Of a stretch of 48,356 nt of DNA, positions 7,301 to 14,770 are shown piece by piece. The DNA comes from Ligilactobacillus ubinensis (lineage in GTDB: Bacteria; Bacillota; Bacilli; Lactobacillales; Lactobacillaceae), in assembly GCF_024160875.1 (NCBI RefSeq), contig NZ_JAIULA010000022.1, positions 1-48,356 of the forward strand, given 5' to 3'. The position numbers were made by a program, and so were the translations under genes. The notes under the pieces were generated by a model. It did not search any database. It was not told the DNA's origin and saw only the letters and a program-made list of their open reading frames with translations. The stretch's first letter is position 1. Every line of letters begins with the position of its first letter.

Positions 7301-8640
7301 CATGCTTCATTTAATTGAATTGTTGACAATGCCCCATCTTTGATATGCATTGCTTTCATATCTTGACCACCAATATCTAAAATAAAATCGACATTTGGCA
7401 TAAAGAAATGTGCGGCTTTATAATGAGCTACTGTCTCAACTTCACCTATATCACATTTCAAAGCTGATTTAATTAAATGTTCCCCATATCCAGTGGTACA
7501 CGTTTTTACAATTGTAATATCAGCAGGTAAATGTGTATACATCTCTGTTAAAATATCAATTGTCTTTTGTAATGGATCACCATCATTATTTCCATACCAT
7601 GTATACAATAATTTATTATCTTCACTCATTAAAGCAATTTTTGTTGTAGTTGAACCAGCATCGATTCCTAAATAAGCCTTCCCTGTATAATCCGTTAAAG
7701 AACGAGACTCTACTTTTGCTTTTGCATGCCGATTCCTAAATTCTGCTAATTCTTCTTCATTGTTAAATAGTGGTTCTAGAGCTTTAGTTGGATGTAAAGC
7801 TTGTCCTGAATTATCAAGATGCTTTATTAAGGTCTTAATTGTTGTATTTTGTGAATCTTCAGCATATAAAGCAGCTCCATCAGCAACAAAAAGTTGTGGA
7901 TTTTCCGGAAAAATAACATTTTCTGGTTTCAAATTTAGCGTTTCGATAAAACGTTGGCGTAACTCACTCATAAAATACAGTGGGCCACCTAAAAAAGCTA
8001 CATTTCCCTTAATTTTATGTCCTGAAGCTAATCCTGCAATCGTTTGGTTAACAACTGCTTGAAAAATACTAGCTGCTAAATCTTCTTTGCGTGCACCATC
8101 ATTAATTAATGGTTGAACATCCGTCTTGGCAAATACACCACAACGAGAAGCGATTGGATAAATTGTATTATAGCTTTTAGCTAATTCATTTAGTCCATTA
8201 GCGTCGGTCTTCAATAAAGATGCCATTTGATCTATAAAAGCACCTGTTCCACCAGCACAACTACCGTTCATTTTTTGTTCGGGTGATCCGCCTTCAAAAA
8301 AGGTGATTTTGGCATCTTCGCCACCTAGTTCAATAGCTACGTCTGTCTTTGGTATCAAGGTTTCAACTGTTCGTGTACATGCTATCACTTCTTGCACAAA
8401 ATCAAGATCCAATACATCGGCTAAACCCATTCCCCCAGAACCAGTTATTGTAAATGCGATTGGCGTATTTTCACCTACTATTTGTGCTGCTTCATGCAAT
8501 ACTTTTTTACTTGCTTTTTTTACATCAGAATAATGACGTTGATATGTTTGATACAGCGGATGGTTATTTGGATCCAAAATAACTACTTTTACTGTAGTAG
8601 AACCGACATCAATTCCTCCGCGAAGTTTATTTTGTTTCAA
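4369..8640 (-). CDS. Fused acyl-CoA dehydratase activase / 2-hydroxyacyl-CoA dehydratase-like Fe-S protein
   Basis: This is a 1423-residue fusion. Two ASKHA-fold activase units of the BcrAD/BadFG/HgdC type come first. Their ATP motifs are IDVGSTTVK at about residue 9 and IDAGSTTTK at about 328. Each unit has the glycine-rich cysteine loop that normally holds a [4Fe-4S] cluster between subunits (GSCAGGTGAF and NEACSSGCGSF). A cysteine cluster at about 605 (CGRCENNC) and large dehydratase-like (DUF2229/HgdB-like) domains follow. Characterised relatives use ATP to inject an electron into a 2-hydroxyacyl-CoA dehydratase or a double-cubane-cluster protein. The substrate here is unknown. TTG 8640 is chosen because AGGTG lies 6 bases upstream; the longer frame to 8679 lacks such a site. 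It has its own promoter and stands alone. Confidence 0.8.
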   Translation of the reverse strand: MKQNKLRGGIDVGSTTVKVVILDPNNHPLYQTYQRHYSDVKKASKKVLHEAAQIVGENTPIAFTITGSGGMGLADVLDLDFVQEVIACTRTVETLIPKTDVAIELGGEDAKITFFEGGSPEQKMNGSCAGGTGAFIDQMASLLKTDANGLNELAKSYNTIYPIASRCGVFAKTDVQPLINDGARKEDLAASIFQAVVNQTIAGLASGHKIKGNVAFLGGPLYFMSELRQRFIETLNLKPENVIFPENPQLFVADGAALYAEDSQNTTIKTLIKHLDNSGQALHPTKALEPLFNNEEELAEFRNRHAKAKVESRSLTDYTGKAYLGIDAGSTTTKIALMSEDNKLLYTWYGNNDGDPLQKTIDILTEMYTHLPADITIVKTCTTGYGEHLIKSALKCDIGEVETVAHYKAAHFFMPNVDFILDIGGQDMKAMHIKDGALSTIQLNEACSSGCGSFIETFAQSLKYDIKDFAKAALLAKYPADLGSRCTVFMQSRVKQAQKEGSSVADISAGLSMSVIKNALFKVIKARSARDLGENIVCQGGTFYNEAVLRSFEKLSGQEVIRPNIAGLMGAYGAALIAQERAKEGDITTLMTTDEMAGMSCEKEFDHCGRCENNCLLTITHFNDGRQFITGNRCEKGLRIKLKRQDERVNLVKEKYHKLFSYRPLRKKLAVHGTIGIPRVLNMYENYPLWATFFKELGIRAELSTRSSDEMYESGMETIPSDTVCYPAKMVHGHIKWLIDRGLKTIFYPAVVFERQESKNSDNHFNCPIVQSYPDVIRMNVDEIRENKVDYRNPYLNLADRESTVENLYQAFQDFEVSKKEVSQAFDAGMKEMDSFKRWIQNRGEETILNMRQKGQKGIVLAGRPYHLDPQINRGISQMIAAEGFNVLTEDSVSHMGDVSGLRVVNQWTYHSRLFAAARVTAKIPELEFVQLNSFGCGIDAITTDQVQEILAQYNRLYTVLKIDEGTNIGAIRIRIRSLKAAVTERHEQNIKPQKMFENDKPVKFTKEMKEKHTLLMPMLSPIHQSKLVDVALRASGYNVVNLPIKDKHAVDEGTKYVNNDACYPAIITIGQMIEALNSGKYDVNNTSVMMSQTGGGCRATNYIPLIRKALKDAGYPQVPVISISLGNQGVEDTPGFKLTPILLKRAALAFLYGDLFERVVYRTRPYEMVKGSVDALHEKWLSKVKSNVENGKFSEFKKNVKKIINDFDEIELQDIVKPRVGIVGEILVKYSPIANNNIVRVLEEEGAEVICPDIVGFMNYSLYNQIYRHDHLGFSLKTKWIAEVALKIIEWCEKPMNEALKKSQRFDGIQAIEKVAQGAESIISLGNQTGEGWFLTGEMVECLQNDINNIVCMQPFGCLPNHVVGKGVAKELRHQYPKANIAMIDYDPSLSVVNQLNRLRLMLATAKKNLKKDSSEVILAKA

Positions 8641-8698
8641 CTTTTTCACCTGCTTAAATTTAACCCACTCTTTTAACAAAAAATTAATTTATAACTTC

Positions 8699-8726
8699 AT
8701 TTTAAAATTTCAATTTAAAGTGTCAA
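8699..8726 (-). promoter_or_regulatory. Promoter of the fused activase gene
   Basis: On the minus strand TTGACA (8721-8726), a 16-base spacer and TAAAAT (8699-8704) form a near-consensus housekeeping promoter, about 60 bases before the TTG start at 8640. Confidence 0.7.
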
Positions 8727-8782
8727 GACTAATGATTTTATAAATCCTTGATAAATCAATATTTCATGAAGATTGTTGTGAA

Positions 8783-8800
8783 AATGAATGTACGTTCATT
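8783..8800. promoter_or_regulatory. 18-bp palindrome resembling a TetR-family operator
   Basis: AATGAATGTACGTTCATT is palindromic except for one base pair on each side of the central GTAC. This AATGAAYGTACRTTCATT type is common for TetR-family repressors. It lies about 55 bases upstream of the activase promoter. On the plus strand it overlaps a weak promoter-like pair (TTGTGA ... TAGTAT), but no real gene follows. No TetR gene lies nearby. Confidence 0.4.
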
Positions 8801-8943
8801 CCTAGTATGGCAAGCTTTTTTGCTGATTATTTTTTTAAATATTCCATATTTAGAATATTTTTGTATACTATTCTTTTTTTATTTTGTCACAATTATTGTG
8901 CTTTATTTGAAATGAAGCATCGTAATTATAAACTTTTCTACAC

Positions 8944-8985
8944 AAAAAAATGCCCTAAAATAACCTCATTAAATTTGGTTACTTT
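8944..8985 (-). terminator. Likely terminator of the glycosyltransferase gene
   Basis: On the minus strand AAGTAACC and GGTTATTT pair (8 bp, one G-U, loop 11) and a TTTTTTT run follows after a short spacer. The rest of 8801-9002 is AT-rich with a 13-bp palindrome (CACAATTATTGTG, 8888-8900) and no credible gene. Confidence 0.5.
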
Positions 8986-9002
8986 ATGACATCATCTTGT
9001 CA

Positions 9003-10019
9003 CTAGTTAAATCCATACATCCTACGTGCTAACTTATATACACCAATCGCTGTTTTACGTCCTAGTTTCCATGGTAAATTTACACCGGTCCCAAAAAGTC
9101 CCCAGCGCAGTTCTCGATATAAATGTACATCTTTTCGTTTAATATAGTTCCATAGTGCTCTTTTCTTACGTAAATTTTCTTTAGTTCCAGACTTCAATAA
9201 CAAAATTGAAGAAACAGTTGTTATTATCTCAATGTATCTAAATAAATAAGTCCGCAAAGAAGAATCTATATCGTCCAACTGAGCATAGTAGTTGATTAGT
9301 AATCTATTAACTTTTAGTTGTTGATCAATTCGACTAATCATTACTTTTTCATTAACTGATTGATCATCTCGACCAATAAAATAATGGTAAAAATTAATGT
9401 CTAAGTAATATATTTTTTTTACATATGGTAATGGATTAAATACGTATATATTATCTACATAAAACGTATGGATTGGTAATTCAAGCTGTGCTTGTTGTAC
9501 TACGATATTTCGTCGATAAATAACAGAATGCATTAATAAATATTTTCCTAACGGAAAGTGTACTTCATCCCATGAAAATACCCGATTAGTTGGTAAAAAG
9601 CTTGCATAGTTCATTGCCTTCTTACGCTTTACTCCCTGCTTGTCATAGATAAAATTACTAACTAGCATGTCAATTGTATCTTCTTTTTCACTCTCTCCTT
9701 CTAAAAAAGAAAGTATTTCTTTATATGCATCTGCATCAACCCAATCATCGCTGTCAACTACTTTTATAAACATTCCGGTTGCTTTTGACAATCCAGTATT
9801 GACTGCTTTTCCATGTCCTCCATTTTCTTGATGAATAGCTCGAACAATTGTCGGATATTCATTTGCATATTCATCTGCAATTTGTGCAGTTTCGTCTGTC
9901 GAACCATCATCAACCAATAAGATTTCAACGTGTTCTTTACCTACCAATAATGATTCAATCGCATGGCGCATATATGTAGCTGCATTATAACAAGGAACTA
10001 TAATACTAAGTATCTTCAT
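9003..10019 (-). CDS. Family 2 glycosyltransferase
   Basis: The 338-residue protein starts at ATG 10019 behind AGGAAG. The N-terminal GT-A domain is typical of GT2: SIIVPCYNAATYM at about 5-17, the nucleotide-binding LLVDDGSTDET at about 34-44, GGHGKAVNTG at about 67-76 and a DxD-type metal site VDSDDW at about 88-93. The C-terminal third is basic and has no membrane spans, so the enzyme is probably a cytosolic or membrane-peripheral sugar transferase. Likely substrates are teichoic acid, glycolipid or polysaccharide; none can be chosen from the sequence. It is a single-gene unit with its own terminator. A TATAAT at 10049-10054 (minus strand) is a likely -10. Confidence 0.85.
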   Translation of the reverse strand: MKILSIIVPCYNAATYMRHAIESLLVGKEHVEILLVDDGSTDETAQIADEYANEYPTIVRAIHQENGGHGKAVNTGLSKATGMFIKVVDSDDWVDADAYKEILSFLEGESEKEDTIDMLVSNFIYDKQGVKRKKAMNYASFLPTNRVFSWDEVHFPLGKYLLMHSVIYRRNIVVQQAQLELPIHTFYVDNIYVFNPLPYVKKIYYLDINFYHYFIGRDDQSVNEKVMISRIDQQLKVNRLLINYYAQLDDIDSSLRTYLFRYIEIITTVSSILLLKSGTKENLRKKRALWNYIKRKDVHLYRELRWGLFGTGVNLPWKLGRKTAIGVYKLARRMYGFN

Positions 10020-10170
10020 CTATATAATCTTCCTAACTGTATCTACTAATTATATTTTATCATTATTTGCTACTCTACTAAATAACTATTTAATTAAAAC
10101 CGTTTTTATTCTTAAAAAAGATTAAAATTATTACGCTAAAAGAAATGGTCTTATCTAGGAAAGTTTAACT

Positions 10171-10200
10171 TTTACTATACCAAATTTTATATGGTATACT
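10171..10200 (+). promoter_or_regulatory. Promoter with inverted repeat for the YbjQ-family gene
   Basis: TTTACT (10171-10176), an 18-base spacer and TATACT (10195-10200) form a likely promoter. A 7-bp inverted repeat TATACCA/TGGTATA (10176-10182 with 10192-10198) covers the spacer and -10 and could be an operator. Confidence 0.5.
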
Positions 10201-10230
10201 AAAAGAAATTACCCTTGGGGGGACAAAGTA

Positions 10231-10554
10231 ATGACTAAAATATTAATTACAACGACTGAAAATATACCAGGAAAAAATTATGAAATTATTGGCGAGGTCT
10301 TCGGTGTTACCACACAAAGTAGAGATGTCCTTAGTAACTTTGGTGCTGGACTTAAAAACATCGTAGGTGGCGAAATTAAAGGATATACCAAAATGCTAAC
10401 TACTTCCCGTAATAATGCCATTGATCGAATGTGTGATGAAGCACTTGAAAAAGGTGCTGATGCTATTGTTATGATGCGTTTTGACTCTGGCTCTATTATG
10501 CAAGATATGCAATCCGTTGTTGCCTATGGTACAGCAGTAAAATTTATAAATTAA
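10231..10554 (+). CDS. YbjQ-family (UPF0145) protein
   Basis: This 107-residue cytosolic protein spans the whole length of the YbjQ/UPF0145 family. It has the N-terminal [21 protein letters not shown], the central [23 protein letters not shown] and the C-terminal [12 protein letters not shown] near residue 88. The fold is a small alpha/beta barrel that forms pentamers. A heavy-metal-binding role has been proposed but not proven, and no Cys-rich metal site is visible here. The start is set by GGGGGGAC 6-12 bases upstream. It is a monocistronic gene that converges on addA. Confidence 0.85.
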   Translation: MTKILITTTENIPGKNYEIIGEVFGVTTQSRDVLSNFGAGLKNIVGGEIKGYTKMLTTSRNNAIDRMCDEALEKGADAIVMMRFDSGSIMQDMQSVVAYGTAVKFIN

Positions 10555-10561
10555 TAATTAT

Positions 10562-10675
10562 CAACTAAAAAAACTATTAACTATTGCCCATTAATGAAAC
10601 AAACCGAAGAAAGGGAGAACAAACCCAGACTGTGGAACAATTCATAAAAGCAATTAACTAATAGTTTTTTTGTTG
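10562..10675. terminator. Long-armed inverted repeat between convergent genes, probable terminator
   Basis: CAAC-T-AAAAAAACTATTA (10562-10579) pairs with TAATAGTTTTTTT-GTTG (10659-10675), a 17-bp stem with one bulge. The T-run inside the stem can end transcripts coming from the left, and the mirror A-run those of addA. The 79-base loop is far longer than in a usual terminator. Confidence 0.55.
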
Positions 10676-10693
10676 TCTAACTAATTTATACAA

Positions 10694-13600
10694 TTAAAGT
10701 TCAATAACCTGCCCACTATCTACCAAATATAAATAGCGATGTGCTACTTTTTTTCCCGTAATGCTTTGTAAGGCTAACGAATATAAATTAAGTTGACCTT
10801 GATAATTTTCTTTGATTTTCTTAATATTATTTTTAGGTGTCACATGATCTGTCTTGTAATCAAAGATTGTTATTTCGCCATGACTGTCTTTAAAACAGCC
10901 ATCAATTATTCCATGAATTAAAATTGGATAATCACTATCTGTATCTAAACTATCAAACAAACCACTTGCTGGATAAATTAACGAAAAAGGCATTTCACGC
11001 TCTACTCTTTTCATATTTTGCTGAATATCCAATCCAAGCTTAGTTTGATAAAGCTGGATAATTCCTTCAATATTCACCTGCTTAATTAATTCATCAGTAA
11101 TTAATTTGGCCTTTTTTAACTTATCAATTGTTTCTTGGACTACCTTCGCTGTTATCTCCATCGTTAATGGTAAATGCTGAAAAATCAAGTGTGTCGCCGT
11201 TCCCACAGCTCGTGGTGTAATATTAATTTCCGTAGTAATAAATTCTGGTCTTTTAAATGGATGATTTCCATAACTGAAATTATCTTTTTCTGCTGTTTTG
11301 AAGTTCAGTTTTGCTCCAGATAGATTTGTGATTTCAATATTATCCATTAAACTATTATCTGGATCATCAAATAAGCGTTTAATATCCGTTACTGCTTGAT
11401 AAGCAGTTGTCTGCGTCAATTTAATATCAGGATATTTATACTCTAAAATATTTTTTATTTCTTCTATGTCTACATCAGTTTTCTCTAACTGCTTTTTTTC
11501 CCATTCCGCAAAAGGCCTTTTTGCATTATTTATACCAGTCTCATTAATTACTTGGCTTAAACTCGCCTGAACTTCCTCTTTATTCCAAAATTCGACTTTA
11601 AATGGCACCTGAGCGAGCTTAGCTGAATTATTGCCTACAGTTTCAAAATCAAAGTCAAGATCTCTATCAGTAGCTGCTTGAACATACTCAATGAGATTAG
11701 CATGTCTCATTAAAGCAAGACCTATCCAGTCTATATATTTTGATACATCTGCACGCATCTTTTCATCTAATACTAACTGATCTTGTGAAGTACTCTTATT
11801 CCAACTTGTGAGCAACTCTTGGGCATCTTTACAATATCCAACGATATATAAGCGTTGCTCTGCACGTGTTAATCCCACGTATAGTTTTCGCATTTCCTCT
11901 GCTAAAGCTAAATTATGCTGTCTTTGTTTGATAACTTCATATACCATTGAAGGTGCAACTACTGTCACATTTTCAGGAATATCTGCTTTAAAATTAGTTT
12001 CTTCATTTATTAATTTAATTCCCATACCCAATTTATCATCTAAAATATAACTGTTATTATTAATATTTCGCATATTAAATTGTGTAGACGTATTAATTAA
12101 AAAAACAATTGGAAATTCCAAACCTTTACTTTTATGAATCGTCATAAAACTAACTGCATTGCTATCTTGATGAACCTCTAATTCAGCTAAATCATCATTA
12201 TTGGCTTGCATTTGTTGGATGAATCTTAAAAACTGAAAAATACCTTTATAACTTATTTTTTCGTAGTCTGCTGCCCTTTCATATAACGCATGTAAATTTG
12301 CTAAACGTTGTGCTCCACCCGGCATTCCACTTACGTATTCTAAAAAACCAGTTTGCTCATATATTTTCCAAATCAACGAAGCTAATTCACTTGTACGTGC
12401 TAATTCACGAAAAATTGCTAAATCGTTTAAAAAGGTGTTAACTTTATCTGCCAATTCTTTTTCAAACATAAAGTCATTATCTAATTTAAACCTAAATAAT
12501 TTATCCTGATTGTTTTCAAATATCATTTTAAAATGCTTTAAAGTTCCATAAAAATCACCATTTTTTTTCATAATACGTAAATATGATAATTCATTTTCAT
12601 CAAATTCATATAATGGCGACCGTAATACCGCAACTAATGGAATGTCCTGATGTGGATTATCAATAATTTTTAATAAGGCTAGCATTATCTGAATTTCAGT
12701 TGTCTTAAAATAATTGTTTGTATCGCTAACACTAATTGCAATCCCTTGCTTCTTAAATTCTTCTGCAATCAATGCCCCATCTCTATGTGTTGAGGCTAAG
12801 ATGGCAATATCCTGATACTTTATTTTACGCATACTGCCCAATTCACGATCATAAATATCTTTTTTATCCACAAGCTCATTTATCTTAGCGCTAATTATAT
12901 CAATCTGTGCTTGCTCTTTAGAATCAATCGTAAAATCAAGAGTGTTTTCTTTCTCATCCATTTTCTTATCATCAGTTTCATAAATCAAAACTTCAGTTGG
13001 AATTTTCGAAAGGAGCATATTCTTTGCATATTCTTCGTTTGCAGAAATCAATTTGTCATCTGCGTAATTTATTTCACCTAGTTTTTCATCCATAATCTGT
13101 GTAAAAATTAGATTAGTAAAATCAGTAACATTTTTGGCTGAACGATAATTTTGAGGTAATTTAATCAGTTTATGTCTTGTACTATTTTGCTTGTAGCTAT
13201 GATACTTAGAAATAAATAAACTTGGATCGGCTAACCGAAAACGATAAATTGACTGTTTAACATCACCCACCATAAAAAATGTGCAATTTTTATTTTGAGC
13301 AATTGCATTTAATAAAGCTTCCTGTAACCCATTAGTATCTTGATACTCATCAACCATTACTTCTGTATATTTAGCTTGCAGTGCTTGCTGAATTCTTTTT
13401 TTCTCTTCACTGTTACCAGTCATTAATTCCAAAGCTAAATGTTCCATATCACTATAATCCAGAAGATGCCGATGCATTTTTTCTTTTTTATAACTCGTTT
13501 TAAACACACGTGTGATTTCAACTAACTTTTTTACAACCTGATAAGATTCAGCTAACACTTCTTTAAACTCTGTCTTTGTATATAAAAAATAGCGTTTAGT

Positions 13601-14770
13601 CAATTTATTTATGTCATCACTTATGGCATCTTTCTCGCTTTTAATTTTTTTCCATACATCAACTAAATCAGCAGGATAATCTCCCTTACTCTTTCCAGCA
13701 GCACGTAAAGTAGGTACTTTGAAATCAATTTGTAATTGTTCTTGCAACTTTTCATACGTATATTCCTGACAATGGGCACTTAAATTGGCTAATTCACGTG
13801 CCTGTCTTTCAAAACTTGCTTTTATTTCTTCAAATTTTGTATATCGTTTTTTTATATCTTGGTCATAATTTTGCTTTGCTTTCGTTTTTCCTTCAAAATA
13901 TGCACCAAAAACTGTGTTTTCCCAAAACACTCGCATTTTTTCATCAAACTTCTGATATGCTTCATAATTAGCATGTGCCCTTTTTTCAATTTGGGTTAAT
14001 TGTTGCTTAACATCAGGAAATAAATATTCTTGCCATAAATTTGAATCTTCGATATTGCCTTCACTTATATATAAGTCAGCTAAATGTTCTAACCATTCAT
14101 CCGGATTGGCATTTGCATTTGCGTATGTATCCATACTCATAATAATATCAGTTAACGCATCATCATCTTTTCCTGTATTAAACATTTGGCATACTTGTAA
14201 AAAACTATCAGCTTTTTTCTTTTCTAAGTTTTCAGCTAAGTTTTGATAATACTTCTCGCGCACTTTTTCCCAAACATCAGCCTTAATCATTTCACTCTCA
14301 GCTTGATCTGCCAAAATTCTAAAGTCTGGATCTATATCTAAAGCATAATAATATCGTTTTAATAAGCGTGAGCAAAAAGAATCCATTGTACTGATATCAG
14401 AAATATTCAATGTCAGCAGCTGCTTATGAATATGAGAAAGTGCTGTTTTAGCCTTAGTGGGATTTGTTTTTTGCAACTGCTCAATTGCTACTAAACGTTC
14501 CCGTAATGCTTTTTCCACTCGGTCTTTCATTTGTTTTGCTGCTTTATTAGTAAAAGTCACTACCAGTAAGTTTTCAATGTTTTGCAACAAGTTTCGTTCA
14601 TCGCTGTCATCATCTTCTAAATAATGACCTACAAGCTTATAGACAATACGTTCAACTAATACCGCGGTTTTCCCCGAACCAGCAGATGCAGCAACTAAGA
14701 TATTTGAACTTTCATCTTTAAAAGCTTCTAATTGCTGTTTAGTTGCTCGTAGTTCAAATTTACTTTTCAT
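10694..14770 (-). CDS. addA: AddA/RexA helicase-nuclease subunit
   Basis: This is subunit A of the heterodimeric double-strand-break resection enzyme (RecBCD analogue). The 1358 residues begin with a UvrD-type helicase Walker A (ASAGSGKTA, about 28-36). The DEYQDT Walker B follows at about 470, then further SF1 motifs (LPQNYRS, FMTIHKSKGLEFPIVFL, YVGLTRAEQRLYIVG). A RecB-type nuclease closes the protein (HGIIDGCF ... IFDYKTDH at about 1302-1309). It is somewhat longer than the usual 1230-1250. ATG 14770 follows AGGAAGG and overlaps the end of rexB by 11 bases, so the two are translationally linked. It is the last gene of the sbcD-sbcC-rexB-addA operon. Confidence 0.95.
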   Translation of the reverse strand: MKSKFELRATKQQLEAFKDESSNILVAASAGSGKTAVLVERIVYKLVGHYLEDDDSDERNLLQNIENLLVVTFTNKAAKQMKDRVEKALRERLVAIEQLQKTNPTKAKTALSHIHKQLLTLNISDISTMDSFCSRLLKRYYYALDIDPDFRILADQAESEMIKADVWEKVREKYYQNLAENLEKKKADSFLQVCQMFNTGKDDDALTDIIMSMDTYANANANPDEWLEHLADLYISEGNIEDSNLWQEYLFPDVKQQLTQIEKRAHANYEAYQKFDEKMRVFWENTVFGAYFEGKTKAKQNYDQDIKKRYTKFEEIKASFERQARELANLSAHCQEYTYEKLQEQLQIDFKVPTLRAAGKSKGDYPADLVDVWKKIKSEKDAISDDINKLTKRYFLYTKTEFKEVLAESYQVVKKLVEITRVFKTSYKKEKMHRHLLDYSDMEHLALELMTGNSEEKKRIQQALQAKYTEVMVDEYQDTNGLQEALLNAIAQNKNCTFFMVGDVKQSIYRFRLADPSLFISKYHSYKQNSTRHKLIKLPQNYRSAKNVTDFTNLIFTQIMDEKLGEINYADDKLISANEEYAKNMLLSKIPTEVLIYETDDKKMDEKENTLDFTIDSKEQAQIDIISAKINELVDKKDIYDRELGSMRKIKYQDIAILASTHRDGALIAEEFKKQGIAISVSDTNNYFKTTEIQIMLALLKIIDNPHQDIPLVAVLRSPLYEFDENELSYLRIMKKNGDFYGTLKHFKMIFENNQDKLFRFKLDNDFMFEKELADKVNTFLNDLAIFRELARTSELASLIWKIYEQTGFLEYVSGMPGGAQRLANLHALYERAADYEKISYKGIFQFLRFIQQMQANNDDLAELEVHQDSNAVSFMTIHKSKGLEFPIVFLINTSTQFNMRNINNNSYILDDKLGMGIKLINEETNFKADIPENVTVVAPSMVYEVIKQRQHNLALAEEMRKLYVGLTRAEQRLYIVGYCKDAQELLTSWNKSTSQDQLVLDEKMRADVSKYIDWIGLALMRHANLIEYVQAATDRDLDFDFETVGNNSAKLAQVPFKVEFWNKEEVQASLSQVINETGINNAKRPFAEWEKKQLEKTDVDIEEIKNILEYKYPDIKLTQTTAYQAVTDIKRLFDDPDNSLMDNIEITNLSGAKLNFKTAEKDNFSYGNHPFKRPEFITTEINITPRAVGTATHLIFQHLPLTMEITAKVVQETIDKLKKAKLITDELIKQVNIEGIIQLYQTKLGLDIQQNMKRVEREMPFSLIYPASGLFDSLDTDSDYPILIHGIIDGCFKDSHGEITIFDYKTDHVTPKNNIKKIKENYQGQLNLYSLALQSITGKKVAHRYLYLVDSGQVIEL

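Noticed and set aside
8807-8989. 60-codon hydrophobic frame after the TetR-like palindrome
   Set aside because: It has no ribosome site, is a low-complexity AT-rich translation and overlaps the terminator.
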